Below, piece after piece: positions 7,340-16,876 of a stretch of 61,910 nucleotides of DNA. Origin of the DNA: Chitinophagaceae bacterium (GTDB lineage: Bacteria; Bacteroidota; Bacteroidia; Chitinophagales; Chitinophagaceae); assembly GCA_003168265.1 (NCBI GenBank), contig PMSV01000014.1:1-61910 (forward strand), read 5' to 3'. Made by a program: the position numbers and the translations under genes. How positions within the stretch are numbered: the stretch's first letter is position 1; each line of letters begins with the position of its first letter. The notes below the pieces were generated by a model that saw only the letters and a list, made by a program, of their open reading frames with translations, did no database searches and was not told where the DNA came from.

Positions 7340-9778
7340 ATGAACTATGTAGGCGAGCATTTACTGCCGGGTCAGATCGGGCATTTTTTCCTGATATTTT
7401 CATTTGCTGCCTCCTTCGTAGCGACACTGGCCTATTATAAAGCGACCATCGCAAAAGATCCTGACTCAGAAGCAAGCTGGAAAAGGATGGCCAGGCTGGC
7501 TTTCAGACTCAATGCCCTGGCGGTACTGGCAATTTTCTCCACGATCATCTATATCATTTCCAATCATTATTTCGAATACAATTATGCCTGGGAACATTCC
7601 AGCAAAAGCCTCCCGCCTCAATACCTCCTGGCCTGTATCTGGGAGGCCCAGGAAGGCAGTTTTTTATTATGGATCATCTGGCAATGCATTCTCGGATTGG
7701 TTTTGATCAGGACTTCAAAAAAATGGGAAGCTCCGGTCATGACCATCATGAGCTTTGGCCAGCTCTGTCTCGCTACAATGATCATCGGGATCTATGTCTC
7801 CAATATTAAGATCGGCATTAATCCCTTCCTTCTCGTCAGGCAGATGGAAGGTTTCGCCAATGCGCCCATCTTTAACAGTGCCGACTACCTGAAAATCCCT
7901 CAGATGCAGGACGGTCAGGGATTCAATTCGCTTCTTCAGAACTACTGGGTCGTAATTCATCCTCCAGTGCTCTTTCTAGGATTTGCTTCCTCCATTGTTC
8001 CCTTTGCCTACGCCATGGCGGGGATATGGAAAAAAGATTATTCGGGCTGGACCAGGGCTGCCTTACCCTGGACCCTTTTTGCCGCCTGTGTATTGGGAAC
8101 AGGTGTCATGATGGGTGCAGCATGGGCTTATGAAGCATTGAGTTTCGGAGGATTCTGGTCCTGGGATCCTGTGGAAAATGCCTCCTTTGTTCCCTGGCTG
8201 GTCCTGGTTGCAGGCCTGCATACACAACTAGCCTACCGGTCTACGGGACATTCGCTTCGCGCCACCTATTTTTTCCTGATCACGTCCTTTGTACTGGTCC
8301 TGTATGCGACTTTTTTAACAAGGAGCGGAATACTGGGGGATGCTTCAGTCCATGCTTTCGTAGACTCGGGAATGAACCTTCAATTGGTATTATTCATTCT
8401 GATCTTCATGATACCCGGCTATGTTTTGTTCATCAAACATTATTCTAAGATCCCCCATATCGAAAAAGAGGAGAGGGGTTATTCCAGGGAGTTTTGGATG
8501 TTTATCGGTTCCCTTGTGCTTTTTCTCTCCTCCCTGTTTATCATCACGGCCACCTCTTTACCCGTGCTTAACAAAGCATTCGGCACCAAATGGTCGGTGG
8601 GGGAGGACAATACATTTGCCTACAACCGAATAGAGATATTTATTGCAATGCTGTTAGGAGTGCTTACTGCCATTACTCAATACCTCAAATATAAGGACAC
8701 AGATAAGAAAATTTTTTTCCGCCATTTGGCCATTCCGACCGCAGTCGGAATGGTTGTTTCCATCCTGGTAAGTGCTTTCGGTAATATTCATTTTGATAGG
8801 TACGGAACAGGTTACCTGGTCGCTATCCATATCGGAATTTTTGCCGGGATCTATGCTGCTGTCGCCAATGCGATGTATATATGGACGGGCATGAATGGTA
8901 AAATACAAGCCGCAGGCGCCTCCATTGCACATTTCGGATTCGGCATCATGCTGATTGGTATCCTGCTATCCACTTCAAAGAAAGAATTATTATCTTATAA
9001 TACGACCGGAATAAACCTGCCCTTCGATCCGAAGAACAAGGACAAGGATCCGCTCGAAAACATTACGCTGTTAAAAAATGTCCGCACGGATATGGGCCAT
9101 TATTGGGCGACATTTACTGGAGAAGACTCTACCAATGAAACCGGCAATATAAACTATTATCATATCCGCCTCCAGGACAAGAGATCCGGAGAGCTGTTCG
9201 AACTCTATCCCAATCTCATCAAGGCCACAAAGGGCATGGAAGGAGTTTCCCAGAACCCGGATAAGCACCATTACTGGGACCGCGATATTTTCTCCTATAT
9301 TCAGTATGCAAGCAATCTGGAGAAACAATCCGATACCTCCCAATTCAGGTATTTTCCTATCTCTGAGAAGGATACGGTATTTTATAGCAATGGGTATCTC
9401 ATGCTGGATAAAACAGTAAGGGATCCGGATAACGACAAATACCATTTCACTTCTGCCGATACGGCCCTGATGGCAGATGTTCTCATTGTTAGCAGAGACA
9501 GCACGAAATACCATGCGCGGCCCCTGATCTATGTAAAAGACGACCGGTTATTTACCGTGCCCGATACGGTTTTCACACAGAACCTGATCGTCGTATTAAA
9601 AGGAGTTGAAGAAGGCAAGCCCCAGATCGGAATCCGGGAATCCTCTTCAATCCTTCCATTTGTTTCACTTAAAGCTTATGTATTCCCCCAGATCAACCTG
9701 CTTTGGTTGGGAACTCTTGTCATGATCTTCGGTTTTGTCATGAGCATCATCTGGAGGGTCAGGACTTCCCGTATTTAG
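7340..9778 (+). CDS. ccmF: Heme lyase subunit CcmF (CcsA/CcmF family)
   Basis: An 812-residue polytopic membrane protein with the tryptophan-rich WWD motif GGFWSWDPVENASFVPWL at about 273-290, which presents heme at the outer face. Conserved His residues occur in VIHPPVLFLGF and other helices. A C-terminal periplasmic domain (about 560-785) ends in a last membrane helix. It joins heme from CcmE to apocytochrome CxxCH cysteines. It is co-transcribed with ccmE. Its length is at the upper end for the family, as is common in Bacteroidota. Confidence 0.93.
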   Translation: MNYVGEHLLPGQIGHFFLIFSFAASFVATLAYYKATIAKDPDSEASWKRMARLAFRLNALAVLAIFSTIIYIISNHYFEYNYAWEHSSKSLPPQYLLACIWEAQEGSFLLWIIWQCILGLVLIRTSKKWEAPVMTIMSFGQLCLATMIIGIYVSNIKIGINPFLLVRQMEGFANAPIFNSADYLKIPQMQDGQGFNSLLQNYWVVIHPPVLFLGFASSIVPFAYAMAGIWKKDYSGWTRAALPWTLFAACVLGTGVMMGAAWAYEALSFGGFWSWDPVENASFVPWLVLVAGLHTQLAYRSTGHSLRATYFFLITSFVLVLYATFLTRSGILGDASVHAFVDSGMNLQLVLFILIFMIPGYVLFIKHYSKIPHIEKEERGYSREFWMFIGSLVLFLSSLFIITATSLPVLNKAFGTKWSVGEDNTFAYNRIEIFIAMLLGVLTAITQYLKYKDTDKKIFFRHLAIPTAVGMVVSILVSAFGNIHFDRYGTGYLVAIHIGIFAGIYAAVANAMYIWTGMNGKIQAAGASIAHFGFGIMLIGILLSTSKKELLSYNTTGINLPFDPKNKDKDPLENITLLKNVRTDMGHYWATFTGEDSTNETGNINYYHIRLQDKRSGELFELYPNLIKATKGMEGVSQNPDKHHYWDRDIFSYIQYASNLEKQSDTSQFRYFPISEKDTVFYSNGYLMLDKTVRDPDNDKYHFTSADTALMADVLIVSRDSTKYHARPLIYVKDDRLFTVPDTVFTQNLIVVLKGVEEGKPQIGIRESSSILPFVSLKAYVFPQINLLWLGTLVMIFGFVMSIIWRVRTSRI

Positions 9779-9811
9779 AAATGCGGCAAACTTTATAAAT
9801 TTTTTTAAATT

Positions 9812-9940
9812 ATGCTCAAAACCGCCTTGCTTCATTCCATCTTATTTTCTGTCCAATTCTCAGGTTCGGACTGGAATGAAACCGCCGCCCAACTCAAAGT
9901 CGATGTCAGAAATATAATATATGAGAATCGTGGTAACTAA
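9812..9940 (+). CDS. Possible 42-aa peptide upstream of apbE
   Basis: The ORF starts MLKTALLHSILFSVQFSGSD, a plausible short hydrophobic leader. It runs in another frame into the first codons of apbE, overlapping 20 bases. There is no family match I can name. It could be a leader peptide or a remnant; nothing beyond its position supports it. Confidence 0.25.
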   Translation: MLKTALLHSILFSVQFSGSDWNETAAQLKVDVRNIIYENRGN

Positions 9941-10883
9941 AAAAGACAAAAAGATCTTCACCAAAAAATTGAAGCTGATGGGTAACCAGTTCCAACTGAG
10001 CGCAGTTTCAGATTCTGAAGATAAGGCCATGTCAGCCCTTGATGCAGCAATTGCGGAGATCAGCCGTATTGAAAAATGGATGACTACCTACAGTGAAGAA
10101 AGCGAAACGGCCCTGATCAATAGGCAGGCGGGGATTGCACCAGTAGAAGTCAGAGAGGAAATGTTAGGTATCATCGAGCGATCTATCAGGATATCCAAAC
10201 TGACCCAGGGCGCCTTCGATATCAGCTATGGTTCCGTGGACAAGAGCCTTTGGAATTTCGATACCCAGATGAAATCCCTTCCGGACTCCCAAACTGCAAG
10301 ACAATTGGTCAGGCTGGTGAATTACCGCAATATCATCCTGGACCCGGAAAAAAGAACGGTCTTTTTGAAAGAAAAGGGCATGCGCATCGGGTTCGGAGGG
10401 ATCGGTAAAGGTTATGCAGCCGAAAGAGGAAAACTGGTCATGCAGGCGGCCGGAATTGAGAGCGGCATCGTCAATGCTTCCGGAGATATGACCGTTTGGG
10501 GATTACAGCCTGACGGCAGGCCCTGGACCATCGGCATCATTGATTCCAACCTTTCCGGAGATATCTTTTCTAATATGCAAGTGAACGGTCTGGCCATCGC
10601 TACATCCGGCAACTTCGAGAAATACGTAATTATTGCCGGGAAGAAATATTCTGATACCATCAATCCACGCACCGGCCTTCCCATTACGGGGATCAAGAGT
10701 GTGACCATCATCGGCACAAACGCCGAGATAACGGATGCCATGGCAACGCCTGTGATGATCATGGGAGTCGGACCAGGGATGTATATGATCGATCATATGA
10801 AGGACATTGAGGCCATTATTGTCGATGACAATGACAGGGTATATAAATCTGCTAATATTTATTTTAGTCATGAAAAGAATTAA
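9921..10883 (+). CDS. apbE: FAD:protein FMN transferase (ApbE family)
   Basis: ApbE attaches FMN covalently to Thr/Ser of target proteins such as Na+-NQR subunits, using FAD and Mg2+. Seen here are the N-terminal LMGNQFQLSAVS strand, the FDISYGSV segment, the IGFGGIGKGYAAERG flavin loop, NASGDMTVWG, ATSGNFEKY, DTINPRTGLPI and the metal-site region EITDAMATPVMIMG. At 320 residues it is the normal length without lipoprotein leader, so this version looks cytoplasmic, unlike the exported form. It follows ccmEF on the same strand and is closed by a strong terminator. Its target is not in the window. Confidence 0.9.
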   Translation: MRIVVTKKDKKIFTKKLKLMGNQFQLSAVSDSEDKAMSALDAAIAEISRIEKWMTTYSEESETALINRQAGIAPVEVREEMLGIIERSIRISKLTQGAFDISYGSVDKSLWNFDTQMKSLPDSQTARQLVRLVNYRNIILDPEKRTVFLKEKGMRIGFGGIGKGYAAERGKLVMQAAGIESGIVNASGDMTVWGLQPDGRPWTIGIIDSNLSGDIFSNMQVNGLAIATSGNFEKYVIIAGKKYSDTINPRTGLPITGIKSVTIIGTNAEITDAMATPVMIMGVGPGMYMIDHMKDIEAIIVDDNDRVYKSANIYFSHEKN

Positions 10884-10896
10884 CTCACCTGGCCTG

Positions 10897-10922
10897 CTGG
10901 GACTACTGATCCCAGCTTTTTC
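10897..10922 (+). terminator. Rho-independent terminator after apbE
   Basis: CTGGGA (10897-10902) pairs with TCCCAG (10910-10915) around loop CTACTGA, followed by CTTTTTC. It ends the ccmE-ccmF-apbE run. Confidence 0.75.
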
Positions 10923-11034
10923 AGTCCTTTCTTCGTTCAATTGTAATTGTTAAAACGGTCAGCGTTTGGGTTACTTTGATTGTCTTACCAGTATGAATAG
11001 TCGTGTATTTTGACTAATTTTATTCTGATATATA

Positions 11035-11682
11035 ATGAATTTTCTAAATAAACTAATAATATTATCCGTGCTTTTTCTCACCGCAAAAGCAAGCGCCGTT
11101 GCTCAGAAGGACAGCACAACCCGCCAACAAGCTCCGGTTTCCATTCCAAAATATGGCAAGAACGATACTCTGGTCGTTCCGATGACCGTCTATGAGGGAG
11201 ATACTATTCCCATGCGCATTCTTTCCTATGTTTGGATAAGGGGCCAGATGACGGCGACCATGCGCCATCGGTTAGAAGAGTGGACCCGGCTCCGCAATGC
11301 GGTCTATGTCACCTATCCTTACGCTAAAAAAGCCGGAGCGATCATGAATGAAATGAATCTGAAGCTGGCAAAAATGACTACGGAAAGCGAGAAAAAAGCC
11401 TATATCAAATCCAGGGAAAAGGATCTGAAAAAAGAATTTGCCGATCCTATCACCAATCTATCCGTCTACCAGGGTCAGATCCTGATGAAGCTGATCAACA
11501 GGCAGACAGGAAACAATTGCTACGATATCATTAAGGAATACAAGGGTAGTTTTACGGCCAGGTTCTGGCAGACGGTCGCCTTTTTCTTTGGTAGCAGCCT
11601 GAAACAACCTTATGATGCCAAGGGAGATGACAAACAGATCGAGTATTTTGTACAGGAAATCGATAAAATGTACAGGAGCTAG
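11035..11682 (+). CDS. Exported DUF4294 protein
   Basis: A 215-residue protein with an N-terminal signal peptide (cleavage near ASAVAQ) and the DUF4294 domain, recognisable from YEGDTIPMRILSYVWI, then RLRNAVYVTYPYAKKAG and SVYQGQILMKLINRQTG. DUF4294 is confined to Bacteroidota and its role is unknown. The C-terminal TARFWQTVAFFFGSSLKQPYD is typical. Its stop codon overlaps by four bases the stop codon of the convergent hldE-type gene. Confidence 0.85.
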   Translation: MNFLNKLIILSVLFLTAKASAVAQKDSTTRQQAPVSIPKYGKNDTLVVPMTVYEGDTIPMRILSYVWIRGQMTATMRHRLEEWTRLRNAVYVTYPYAKKAGAIMNEMNLKLAKMTTESEKKAYIKSREKDLKKEFADPITNLSVYQGQILMKLINRQTGNNCYDIIKEYKGSFTARFWQTVAFFFGSSLKQPYDAKGDDKQIEYFVQEIDKMYRS

Positions 11683-12170
11683 AGTTTGTGGATTTTAGCC
11701 AGGATATCCGAGGTGGAAAAGCCATGAACGATCGGATTGATGACCACTTTTCCGCCATTTTCGATCACTTCCCGGGCCCCCACAATGTCTTCGACCCGGT
11801 AATCACCTCCCTTTACCAATACATCCGGATTAACTTCAAGGATCAGTTCCCTTGGAGTATCTTCTTCGAAGATCACCACTATATCCACCATGACCAGGCT
11901 TGCAAGCATAATGGCCCTCGAGGATTGGTCGTTGACCGGCCGGCCTTCCCCCTTCAACCTGCGGGCCGAATCATCGGAATTCAGTCCAACTATTAAAAAA
12001 TCAGCTTCCCTGGAAGCCTGTTCCAGGGAGGCGATATGACCCGGATGCAGGATATCAAAACAGCCATTGGTGAAGGCCACTGTCATATTCATAAACCTCC
12101 ATCGGTTCAGTTGCTTTTTCAATTCCTGGCGGTCAATGATCTTCGGGTTAATTACCTGGGAGTCTCTCAT
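11679..12170 (-). CDS. D-glycero-beta-D-manno-heptose 1-phosphate adenylyltransferase
   Basis: A single nucleotidyltransferase domain with TNGCFDILHPGHIASLEQA (HxGH motif) and GLNSDDSARRLKGEGRPVND, followed by VDIVVIFEEDTPRELI and VLVKGGDY. This is the C-terminal half of HldE (RfaE2 type). It makes ADP-heptose from heptose-1-phosphate for LPS inner core; the kinase half must be encoded elsewhere. The ATG at 12170 (MRDSQVINPK) is preferred over an upstream in-frame codon because it abuts the domain. The start overlaps the end of the upstream flippase gene by 23 bases, so translation is probably coupled. Confidence 0.88.
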   Translation of the reverse strand: MRDSQVINPKIIDRQELKKQLNRWRFMNMTVAFTNGCFDILHPGHIASLEQASREADFLIVGLNSDDSARRLKGEGRPVNDQSSRAIMLASLVMVDIVVIFEEDTPRELILEVNPDVLVKGGDYRVEDIVGAREVIENGGKVVINPIVHGFSTSDILAKIHKL

Positions 12171-13170
12171 ATTTTTTTCGGTTAAATCTTGGAAGAAGTA
12201 TGAAACTTGCCACGCCAAAGACCACAAAGTTCAGGAACTGGCCGAACCAGAGCAGCCATCCAAGCGCCTGCCCATAGGGCTCTGACGGAATATTGTAAAA
12301 GGCAACTGTTTCCTGAACAAGCAGGGCATAGGCTCCAATACCTCCAGGGGAAACGATCATGCCCACGCTGCCGACAGCAAGGACGGTAAGGGCATCCGCT
12401 ATGGTCAAATGGCTGGTCTGATCTATGGCAAAGAACCCGCACCAGGTGCTAATCAGGTAGAGCACCCAGATCATCACGGTATAGACAAAGAAAAGGGGCT
12501 TGTTGCGGACATCCTTTACACTGGTCAGGCCATGCATGATTCCCAAAAGAATGGTCTTGATCTTCTGAACCATGTTTATATGCCCGAATCGGTTTAGCAG
12601 AAAACGAACCAGCCAAAGCAAGAGCAATATGCCGACCAGGATTATTGCGATCTTCAGATAGGAAGGCCTTCCGCGTCCATTCTCAAACATGGGGAATATA
12701 TAATTGGAAGCCAGCGATTTGAGTATGTCGAATTGCAAAAAAAATGCAAGTCCGAAAACGGTCGACAGACAGATTACATCAAAAGCCCTTTCCGCAACGA
12801 TCGTTCCCACTAACTTCTCAGCCGGCACTTTCTCATAACGGGCAAGAATGGTGCACTTCATGACCTCTCCCAATCTGGGAGCACCCAGGTTGACAAAATA
12901 ACCGATCAGGACCCCGAAAAAAGTGTTGAGCAGGGATGGGCTGTATCCCATCGGCTCGATAAGCTGTTTCCAGCGGAGCGCACGGAGCCAGTTGCTAAGC
13001 AATAAGAAAAGTAAAACGGGAACCAGCAGCCAATAATGGGCTCTGTGCATGGCGTCCTTAAGTGCTACCCATTTAGCTCCATTCAGATCTCTCAGACTAA
13101 GCCAGACAAAAAACGCTGCAAGCGCAGCGAATATAAAATACTGAAGTATGGATAGAATTTTTTTTGGCAT
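12148..13170 (-). CDS. Lysylphosphatidylglycerol-synthase-type flippase (UPF0104)
   Basis: About 340 residues with roughly eight membrane helices and family signatures NWLRALRWKQLIEPMGYSPS, then GYFVNLGAPRLGEVMKCTIL and SPGGIGAYALLVQETVAFY. The family (LPG_synthase_TM) moves or modifies lipids, and related members flip aminoacylated phospholipids or isoprenoid-linked sugars. The ATG at 13170 is chosen over a TTG at 13182. It lies between panD and the heptose adenylyltransferase in the same direction, an arrangement frequent in Chitinophagaceae-like genomes. Substrate unknown. Confidence 0.83.
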   Translation of the reverse strand: MPKKILSILQYFIFAALAAFFVWLSLRDLNGAKWVALKDAMHRAHYWLLVPVLLFLLLSNWLRALRWKQLIEPMGYSPSLLNTFFGVLIGYFVNLGAPRLGEVMKCTILARYEKVPAEKLVGTIVAERAFDVICLSTVFGLAFFLQFDILKSLASNYIFPMFENGRGRPSYLKIAIILVGILLLLWLVRFLLNRFGHINMVQKIKTILLGIMHGLTSVKDVRNKPLFFVYTVMIWVLYLISTWCGFFAIDQTSHLTIADALTVLAVGSVGMIVSPGGIGAYALLVQETVAFYNIPSEPYGQALGWLLWFGQFLNFVVFGVASFILLPRFNRKKYERLPGN

Positions 13171-13272
13171 GCTCAAAAACAAAGTCAGGATTGAACTAGA
13201 GACGGCAAATTAACGACTTTTCCTCTGGTTACTCCAATAGCATGAGCGAAATCACCATTTAATCGTATTTGC

Positions 13273-13617
13273 TTACAGAAAATTTCCATCTTTCGGAAAT
13301 ACCAGGCTGGGTTTAAATTGCTTTGCCTCCTCAAAATCCATGGTGGCATAGGAGATGATGACGACAATATCTCCAACTGCCCCCCTTCTGGCTGCAGGCC
13401 CGTTCAGGCAGCAAACGCCCGAACCTCTTTTGCCTTTGATCAGGTAGGTCTCGATCCTGCTTCCATTGTTCACATTCACGATCTGCACTTTTTCGTTTTC
13501 AATAAGGTTGGCGGCCTCCATCAGGCTCTCGTCAAGGGTCAGGCTGCCCACATAATGCAGATTGGCCTCCGTAATCACGGCACGGTGAATCTTCGATTTC
13601 AGAATTTCTATTTGCAT
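13273..13617 (-). CDS. panD: Aspartate 1-decarboxylase
   Basis: The 114-residue proenzyme contains HYVGSLTLD, where cleavage at Gly-Ser (residues 24-25) creates the pyruvoyl cofactor. It also has [10 protein letters not shown] at the N-terminus, [11 protein letters not shown], and GAAxR-type [12 protein letters not shown]. It makes beta-alanine for pantothenate. panC lies 46 bases upstream in the same direction, so both last steps of pantothenate supply are together. Length is slightly short of the 126-residue E. coli enzyme, as usual. Confidence 0.95.
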   Translation of the reverse strand: MQIEILKSKIHRAVITEANLHYVGSLTLDESLMEAANLIENEKVQIVNVNNGSRIETYLIKGKRGSGVCCLNGPAARRGAVGDIVVIISYATMDFEEAKQFKPSLVFPKDGNFL

Positions 13618-13663
13618 ATATCGTTACCTGATAAAGGCGACAAATGTAACAATCTATATTGAG

Positions 13664-14509
13664 TTAATGTTTAGCGGCCAGGGGAAGGTTGTCGATCAGG
13701 CGCACAGAGCCCAGGAAAGCGGCTACAAGCACCACCAGGTCCTCCACAGCTTCATAGGCATCTTTTATGGAAAGATCCTGCGACCTGGCAAGTTCCAGGT
13801 AATCCAGCCTGAAACCTGCAGCCGACATCCTGTTTGAAGCTTCCAGCCGGGCATTTTTCCAACCCATTTTTTCGATATTGTCCCTGATAAAATTCAGGGC
13901 CCTGGGAAGGGCAGGGGCCTGGCTTCTTTCCTCAGGACTTAGACGCAGGTTGCGGCTGCTCATGGCCAGGCCATCTTTTTCCCTAAGCGTCGGACATTTA
14001 TGGAAATGGACCTGGGGGAATCTAAGATTAAGAAGATTCCGGACCACAAGGCATTGCTGAAGATCCTTTTCCCCCATAAAAAGCTGTTCCGGCTCTATGA
14101 TGTCAAGCAGCCTGCTCATGACCTGACAAACCCCCTGAAAATGTCCTGGCCGGAATTTCCCTTCCAGAACTGTCTCCAGATAACCCAATTCGTAATGTTC
14201 CAGGACTTCAAAACCCTTTGGATAGATTTCTTTCACCTCAGGCAGGAAAAGGATATCCGTTTTGCCTTGTTCCAACATAAGGATGTCAGAATCAATGGTA
14301 TTTGGGTATTTTTCAAAGTCCTTATGATCATTGAACTGGGCCGGATTGACAAAAATACTGCAGACGGTAAGGCATTCCCGCCTCCTGGATTCTGCAATGA
14401 GTTCCAAATGCCCCTTGTGCAGGGCTCCCATGGTAGGAACGAATCCGATAGAACGATCGTTTTTGAGCAAAAACTCTTTCAGGTCCGGGCTTCTTTTAAA
14501 AAGGATCAT
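13664..14509 (-). CDS. panC: Pantothenate synthetase
   Basis: This enzyme joins pantoate and beta-alanine with ATP. Seen are GFVPTMGALHKGHLELI (HxGH of the nucleotidyltransferase fold), FVNPAQFNDHKDFEKYP, FRPGHFQGVCQVMSRL, MGEKDLQQC and KMSKS-like AMSSRN. The length of 281 residues is normal. It is first gene of the leftward panC-panD-flippase-hldE unit, which diverges from the glycogen-synthase-like gene at 14618 across about 110 bases. Confidence 0.95.
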   Translation of the reverse strand: MILFKRSPDLKEFLLKNDRSIGFVPTMGALHKGHLELIAESRRRECLTVCSIFVNPAQFNDHKDFEKYPNTIDSDILMLEQGKTDILFLPEVKEIYPKGFEVLEHYELGYLETVLEGKFRPGHFQGVCQVMSRLLDIIEPEQLFMGEKDLQQCLVVRNLLNLRFPQVHFHKCPTLREKDGLAMSSRNLRLSPEERSQAPALPRALNFIRDNIEKMGWKNARLEASNRMSAAGFRLDYLELARSQDLSIKDAYEAVEDLVVLVAAFLGSVRLIDNLPLAAKH

Positions 14510-14565
14510 ATTGCTGTCGGTTGGGTTAAAACCTGCTAATGGGCTAATTACTAAAAATTAATGCG

Positions 14566-14573
14566 TAGTTTTG
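14566..14573 (+). promoter_or_regulatory. TAnnTTTG -7 promoter element
   Basis: TAGTTTTG is a perfect match to the Bacteroidetes -7 consensus TAnnTTTG and lies 44 bases before the ATG at 14618, in the divergent interval between panC and the glycosyltransferase gene. The -33 element is not obvious. Confidence 0.45.
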
Positions 14574-14617
14574 CAATCCAATTTTGGAATGGCGTCCACA
14601 CATTAATTCAATCAGTA

Positions 14618-15430
14618 ATGCTGACAAAGAAACGAATATTATTCATTGCCAACGAAATGTCGCCTTATCTTGAAGTGACAGAGTTTGCTGAAACCGTGAA
14701 CAGGCTGGCAATAAAATCAAATGAGAACGGATTCGAAGTGAGATGCATCATGCCGAGATTCGGCGTGGTGAATGAAAGGAGGCATAGGTTGCATGAAGTG
14801 GTCCGTTTATCGGGCATAAATGTTTCTGTGGACAATGACGATTATCCGCTGCAGATCAAAGTGGCATCCCTTCCAAACGCCCGCCTGCAGGTCTATTTCC
14901 TGGACAATGAGGATCTGTTCAAGAGAAAATATATCTTCAATGATGAAAATGATAAATGGTTCGAAGACAATGGTTTGAGGACTGTGTTTTTCTGTAAGGG
15001 GGCGCTTGAAACCGTGAAAAAATTCGGATGGCCTCCCGATATCATTCATTGCAGTGGTTGGATGACCGGCCTGATCCCCCTCTATATAAAAACAGTTTAT
15101 AAAAAGGAACCCGTTTTTGCCCATGCAAAAACCATCTTCACGATCGGGCAGAATTCATTCAAGGAAAAATTGGGCGCCAATTTTCTTCAGACGGCCAACG
15201 TACATGCCAATATAAAAGAAAAGGATCTTGCTCCCTTTAAAGAAGCCACCAATGTGGCTATGTTCCGCGGAGGTGCAACTTATTCAGATGCCATCACTTT
15301 CGGTGCCGAAAAAATAGATAAAAAGCTTTGGGATGAATTCAATAAAGTGAGAGGCAAGCACGTTCTTCATTTCAATGCGGAAACGGATCTTTCGGATTAT
15401 ATGCAATTATACCAGGATTTGTGCAAATAG
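14618..15430 (+). CDS. Glycogen/starch-synthase-like N-terminal-domain protein
   Basis: The 270 residues match only the catalytic N-terminal Rossmann domain of GT5 glycogen synthases: KKRILFIANEMSPYLEVTEF, AIKSNENGFEVRCIMPRFG, then HCSGWMTGLIPLYIKT. The classical KxGGL ADP-glucose loop is altered to YLEVTEFAET, and the second Rossmann domain is absent. Stand-alone proteins of this shape are common in Bacteroidota and may not synthesise glycogen. The ATG at 14618 is chosen over 14561, since the extra leader has no conserved features. Confidence 0.75.
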   Translation: MLTKKRILFIANEMSPYLEVTEFAETVNRLAIKSNENGFEVRCIMPRFGVVNERRHRLHEVVRLSGINVSVDNDDYPLQIKVASLPNARLQVYFLDNEDLFKRKYIFNDENDKWFEDNGLRTVFFCKGALETVKKFGWPPDIIHCSGWMTGLIPLYIKTVYKKEPVFAHAKTIFTIGQNSFKEKLGANFLQTANVHANIKEKDLAPFKEATNVAMFRGGATYSDAITFGAEKIDKKLWDEFNKVRGKHVLHFNAETDLSDYMQLYQDLCK

Positions 15431-15516
15431 TGGCTTGAATGAGTACTTGCGAGGATTTTCTCCCGCCGGTTTACAAAATCGATTTCCCACCAATTTCGAA
15501 TATCCATTTCCCATAT

Positions 15517-15524
15517 TATATTTG
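15517..15524 (+). promoter_or_regulatory. metK promoter -7 element
   Basis: TATATTTG matches TAnnTTTG perfectly, 30 bases before the metK ATG. That leaves a leader of roughly 20-25 bases, too short for a SAM riboswitch. Confidence 0.55.
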
Positions 15525-15554
15525 CGTCCTCTTATCTAAATCAAATTAAATCAA

Positions 15555-16808
15555 ATGCCGTATTTATTTACTTCTGAAAGCGTTTCTGAGGGCCATCCGG
15601 ATAAAGTGGCCGACCAGATTTCAGATGCGCTGATCGATCATTTTCTTGCCTTCGATCCCCAATCCAAAGTGGCCTGTGAAACCCTGGTCACGACCGGCCA
15701 GGTGGTATTGGCAGGAGAAGTGAAATCCAAAGCATACCTGGATGTTCAGGAGATTGCACGGGGAGTGATCCGCAGGATCGGCTATACCCACAGCGAATAT
15801 ATGTTTGAAGCAAATTCATGCGGCATATTCTCGGCAATTCATGAACAATCTTCCGATATCAACCAGGGCGTTGACCGTAAAAAAAAGGAAGAACAGGGAG
15901 CAGGAGATCAGGGTATGATGTTCGGCTATGCCAGCAATGAAACCGATGATTATATGCCCCTGGCCCTTGACCTGGCACATAAGCTGCTGATCGAACTAGC
16001 CGCCCTTCGCAGGGAATGTAAAGAAATCGATTACCTGAGGCCCGATGCCAAGAGCCAGGTCACTCTTGAATACGATGACAATAACCAGCCTGTTCGCATC
16101 GACGCGATAGTCGTATCAACACAGCATGACGATTTTGATACGGAAGCGAAAATGCAGGCCAGGATCAAAAAGGATATTATCAACATCCTGATACCACGCG
16201 TCAAGTCCAAATACAAAAAATACTCCCATTTCTTTAACGATAAGATCAAGTATCATATCAATCCCACTGGCAAATTCGTGATCGGTGGTCCTCACGGTGA
16301 CACGGGCCTTACAGGCAGAAAGATCATCGTGGATACTTACGGTGGAAAGGGCGCCCATGGCGGAGGAGCTTTCAGCGGCAAGGATCCTTCTAAAGTTGAC
16401 CGTTCTGCCGCATATGCGACCCGCCATATCGCCAAGAACTTAGTTGCCGCAGGCGTTGCAGACGAAGTGCTGGTACAGGTATCCTATGCGATTGGAGTGG
16501 CCGAGCCGACTTCGATCAATGTAAAGACCTTTGGTACGGCAAAAGTGGACCTGACCGATGGAGAGATCGGAGAATTGGTTTCCGGAATCTTTGATATGCG
16601 CCCCTATTTTATTGAATCCCGCCTGAAGCTGCGCAATCCGATCTATAGCGAGACCGCTGCCTATGGTCATATGGGCCGTAAGCCTGAAGTGGTTGAAAAG
16701 ACCTTTGTTTCTCCCGATGGCAAGACCGTGAAAAAGAAAGTCGAACTTTTCACCTGGGAAAAACTAGACTATGTTCCTAAGGTGAAGAAGGCATTCGGAC
16801 TAAAGTAA
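15555..16808 (+). CDS. metK: S-adenosylmethionine synthetase
   Basis: Methionine adenosyltransferase makes SAM from methionine and ATP as a homotetramer in the cytosol. Visible are [18 protein letters not shown] at the N-terminus, [12 protein letters not shown], the P-loop-like [20 protein letters not shown] and [19 protein letters not shown]. The 417-residue length is longer than the roughly 384 of E. coli, due to insertions typical of Bacteroidota. It is a monocistronic unit with its own promoter and terminator. Confidence 0.97.
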   Translation: MPYLFTSESVSEGHPDKVADQISDALIDHFLAFDPQSKVACETLVTTGQVVLAGEVKSKAYLDVQEIARGVIRRIGYTHSEYMFEANSCGIFSAIHEQSSDINQGVDRKKKEEQGAGDQGMMFGYASNETDDYMPLALDLAHKLLIELAALRRECKEIDYLRPDAKSQVTLEYDDNNQPVRIDAIVVSTQHDDFDTEAKMQARIKKDIINILIPRVKSKYKKYSHFFNDKIKYHINPTGKFVIGGPHGDTGLTGRKIIVDTYGGKGAHGGGAFSGKDPSKVDRSAAYATRHIAKNLVAAGVADEVLVQVSYAIGVAEPTSINVKTFGTAKVDLTDGEIGELVSGIFDMRPYFIESRLKLRNPIYSETAAYGHMGRKPEVVEKTFVSPDGKTVKKKVELFTWEKLDYVPKVKKAFGLK

Positions 16809-16834
16809 TTTAATATAATCGTAAAGGCTCAGTT

Positions 16835-16867
16835 AGCCCGGTATTGGGATATTGGGCCTTTTTTTTT
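16835..16867 (+). terminator. metK terminator
   Basis: GCCC (16836-16839) pairs with GGGC (16854-16857), with a further TAT/ATA match inside, and nine or ten T follow. It ends ten bases before the next ATG. Confidence 0.65.
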
Positions 16868-16876
16868 AATACCATT

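Noticed and set aside
10870-10953. 27-aa ORF MKRINSPGLLG at the end of apbE
   Set aside because: It overlaps apbE and runs through the terminator at 10897-10922; no independent support.
15431-15554. SAM riboswitch upstream of metK
   Set aside because: The -7 element at 15517-15524 leaves a leader of only about 20-25 bases, and no riboswitch-type stems are visible.
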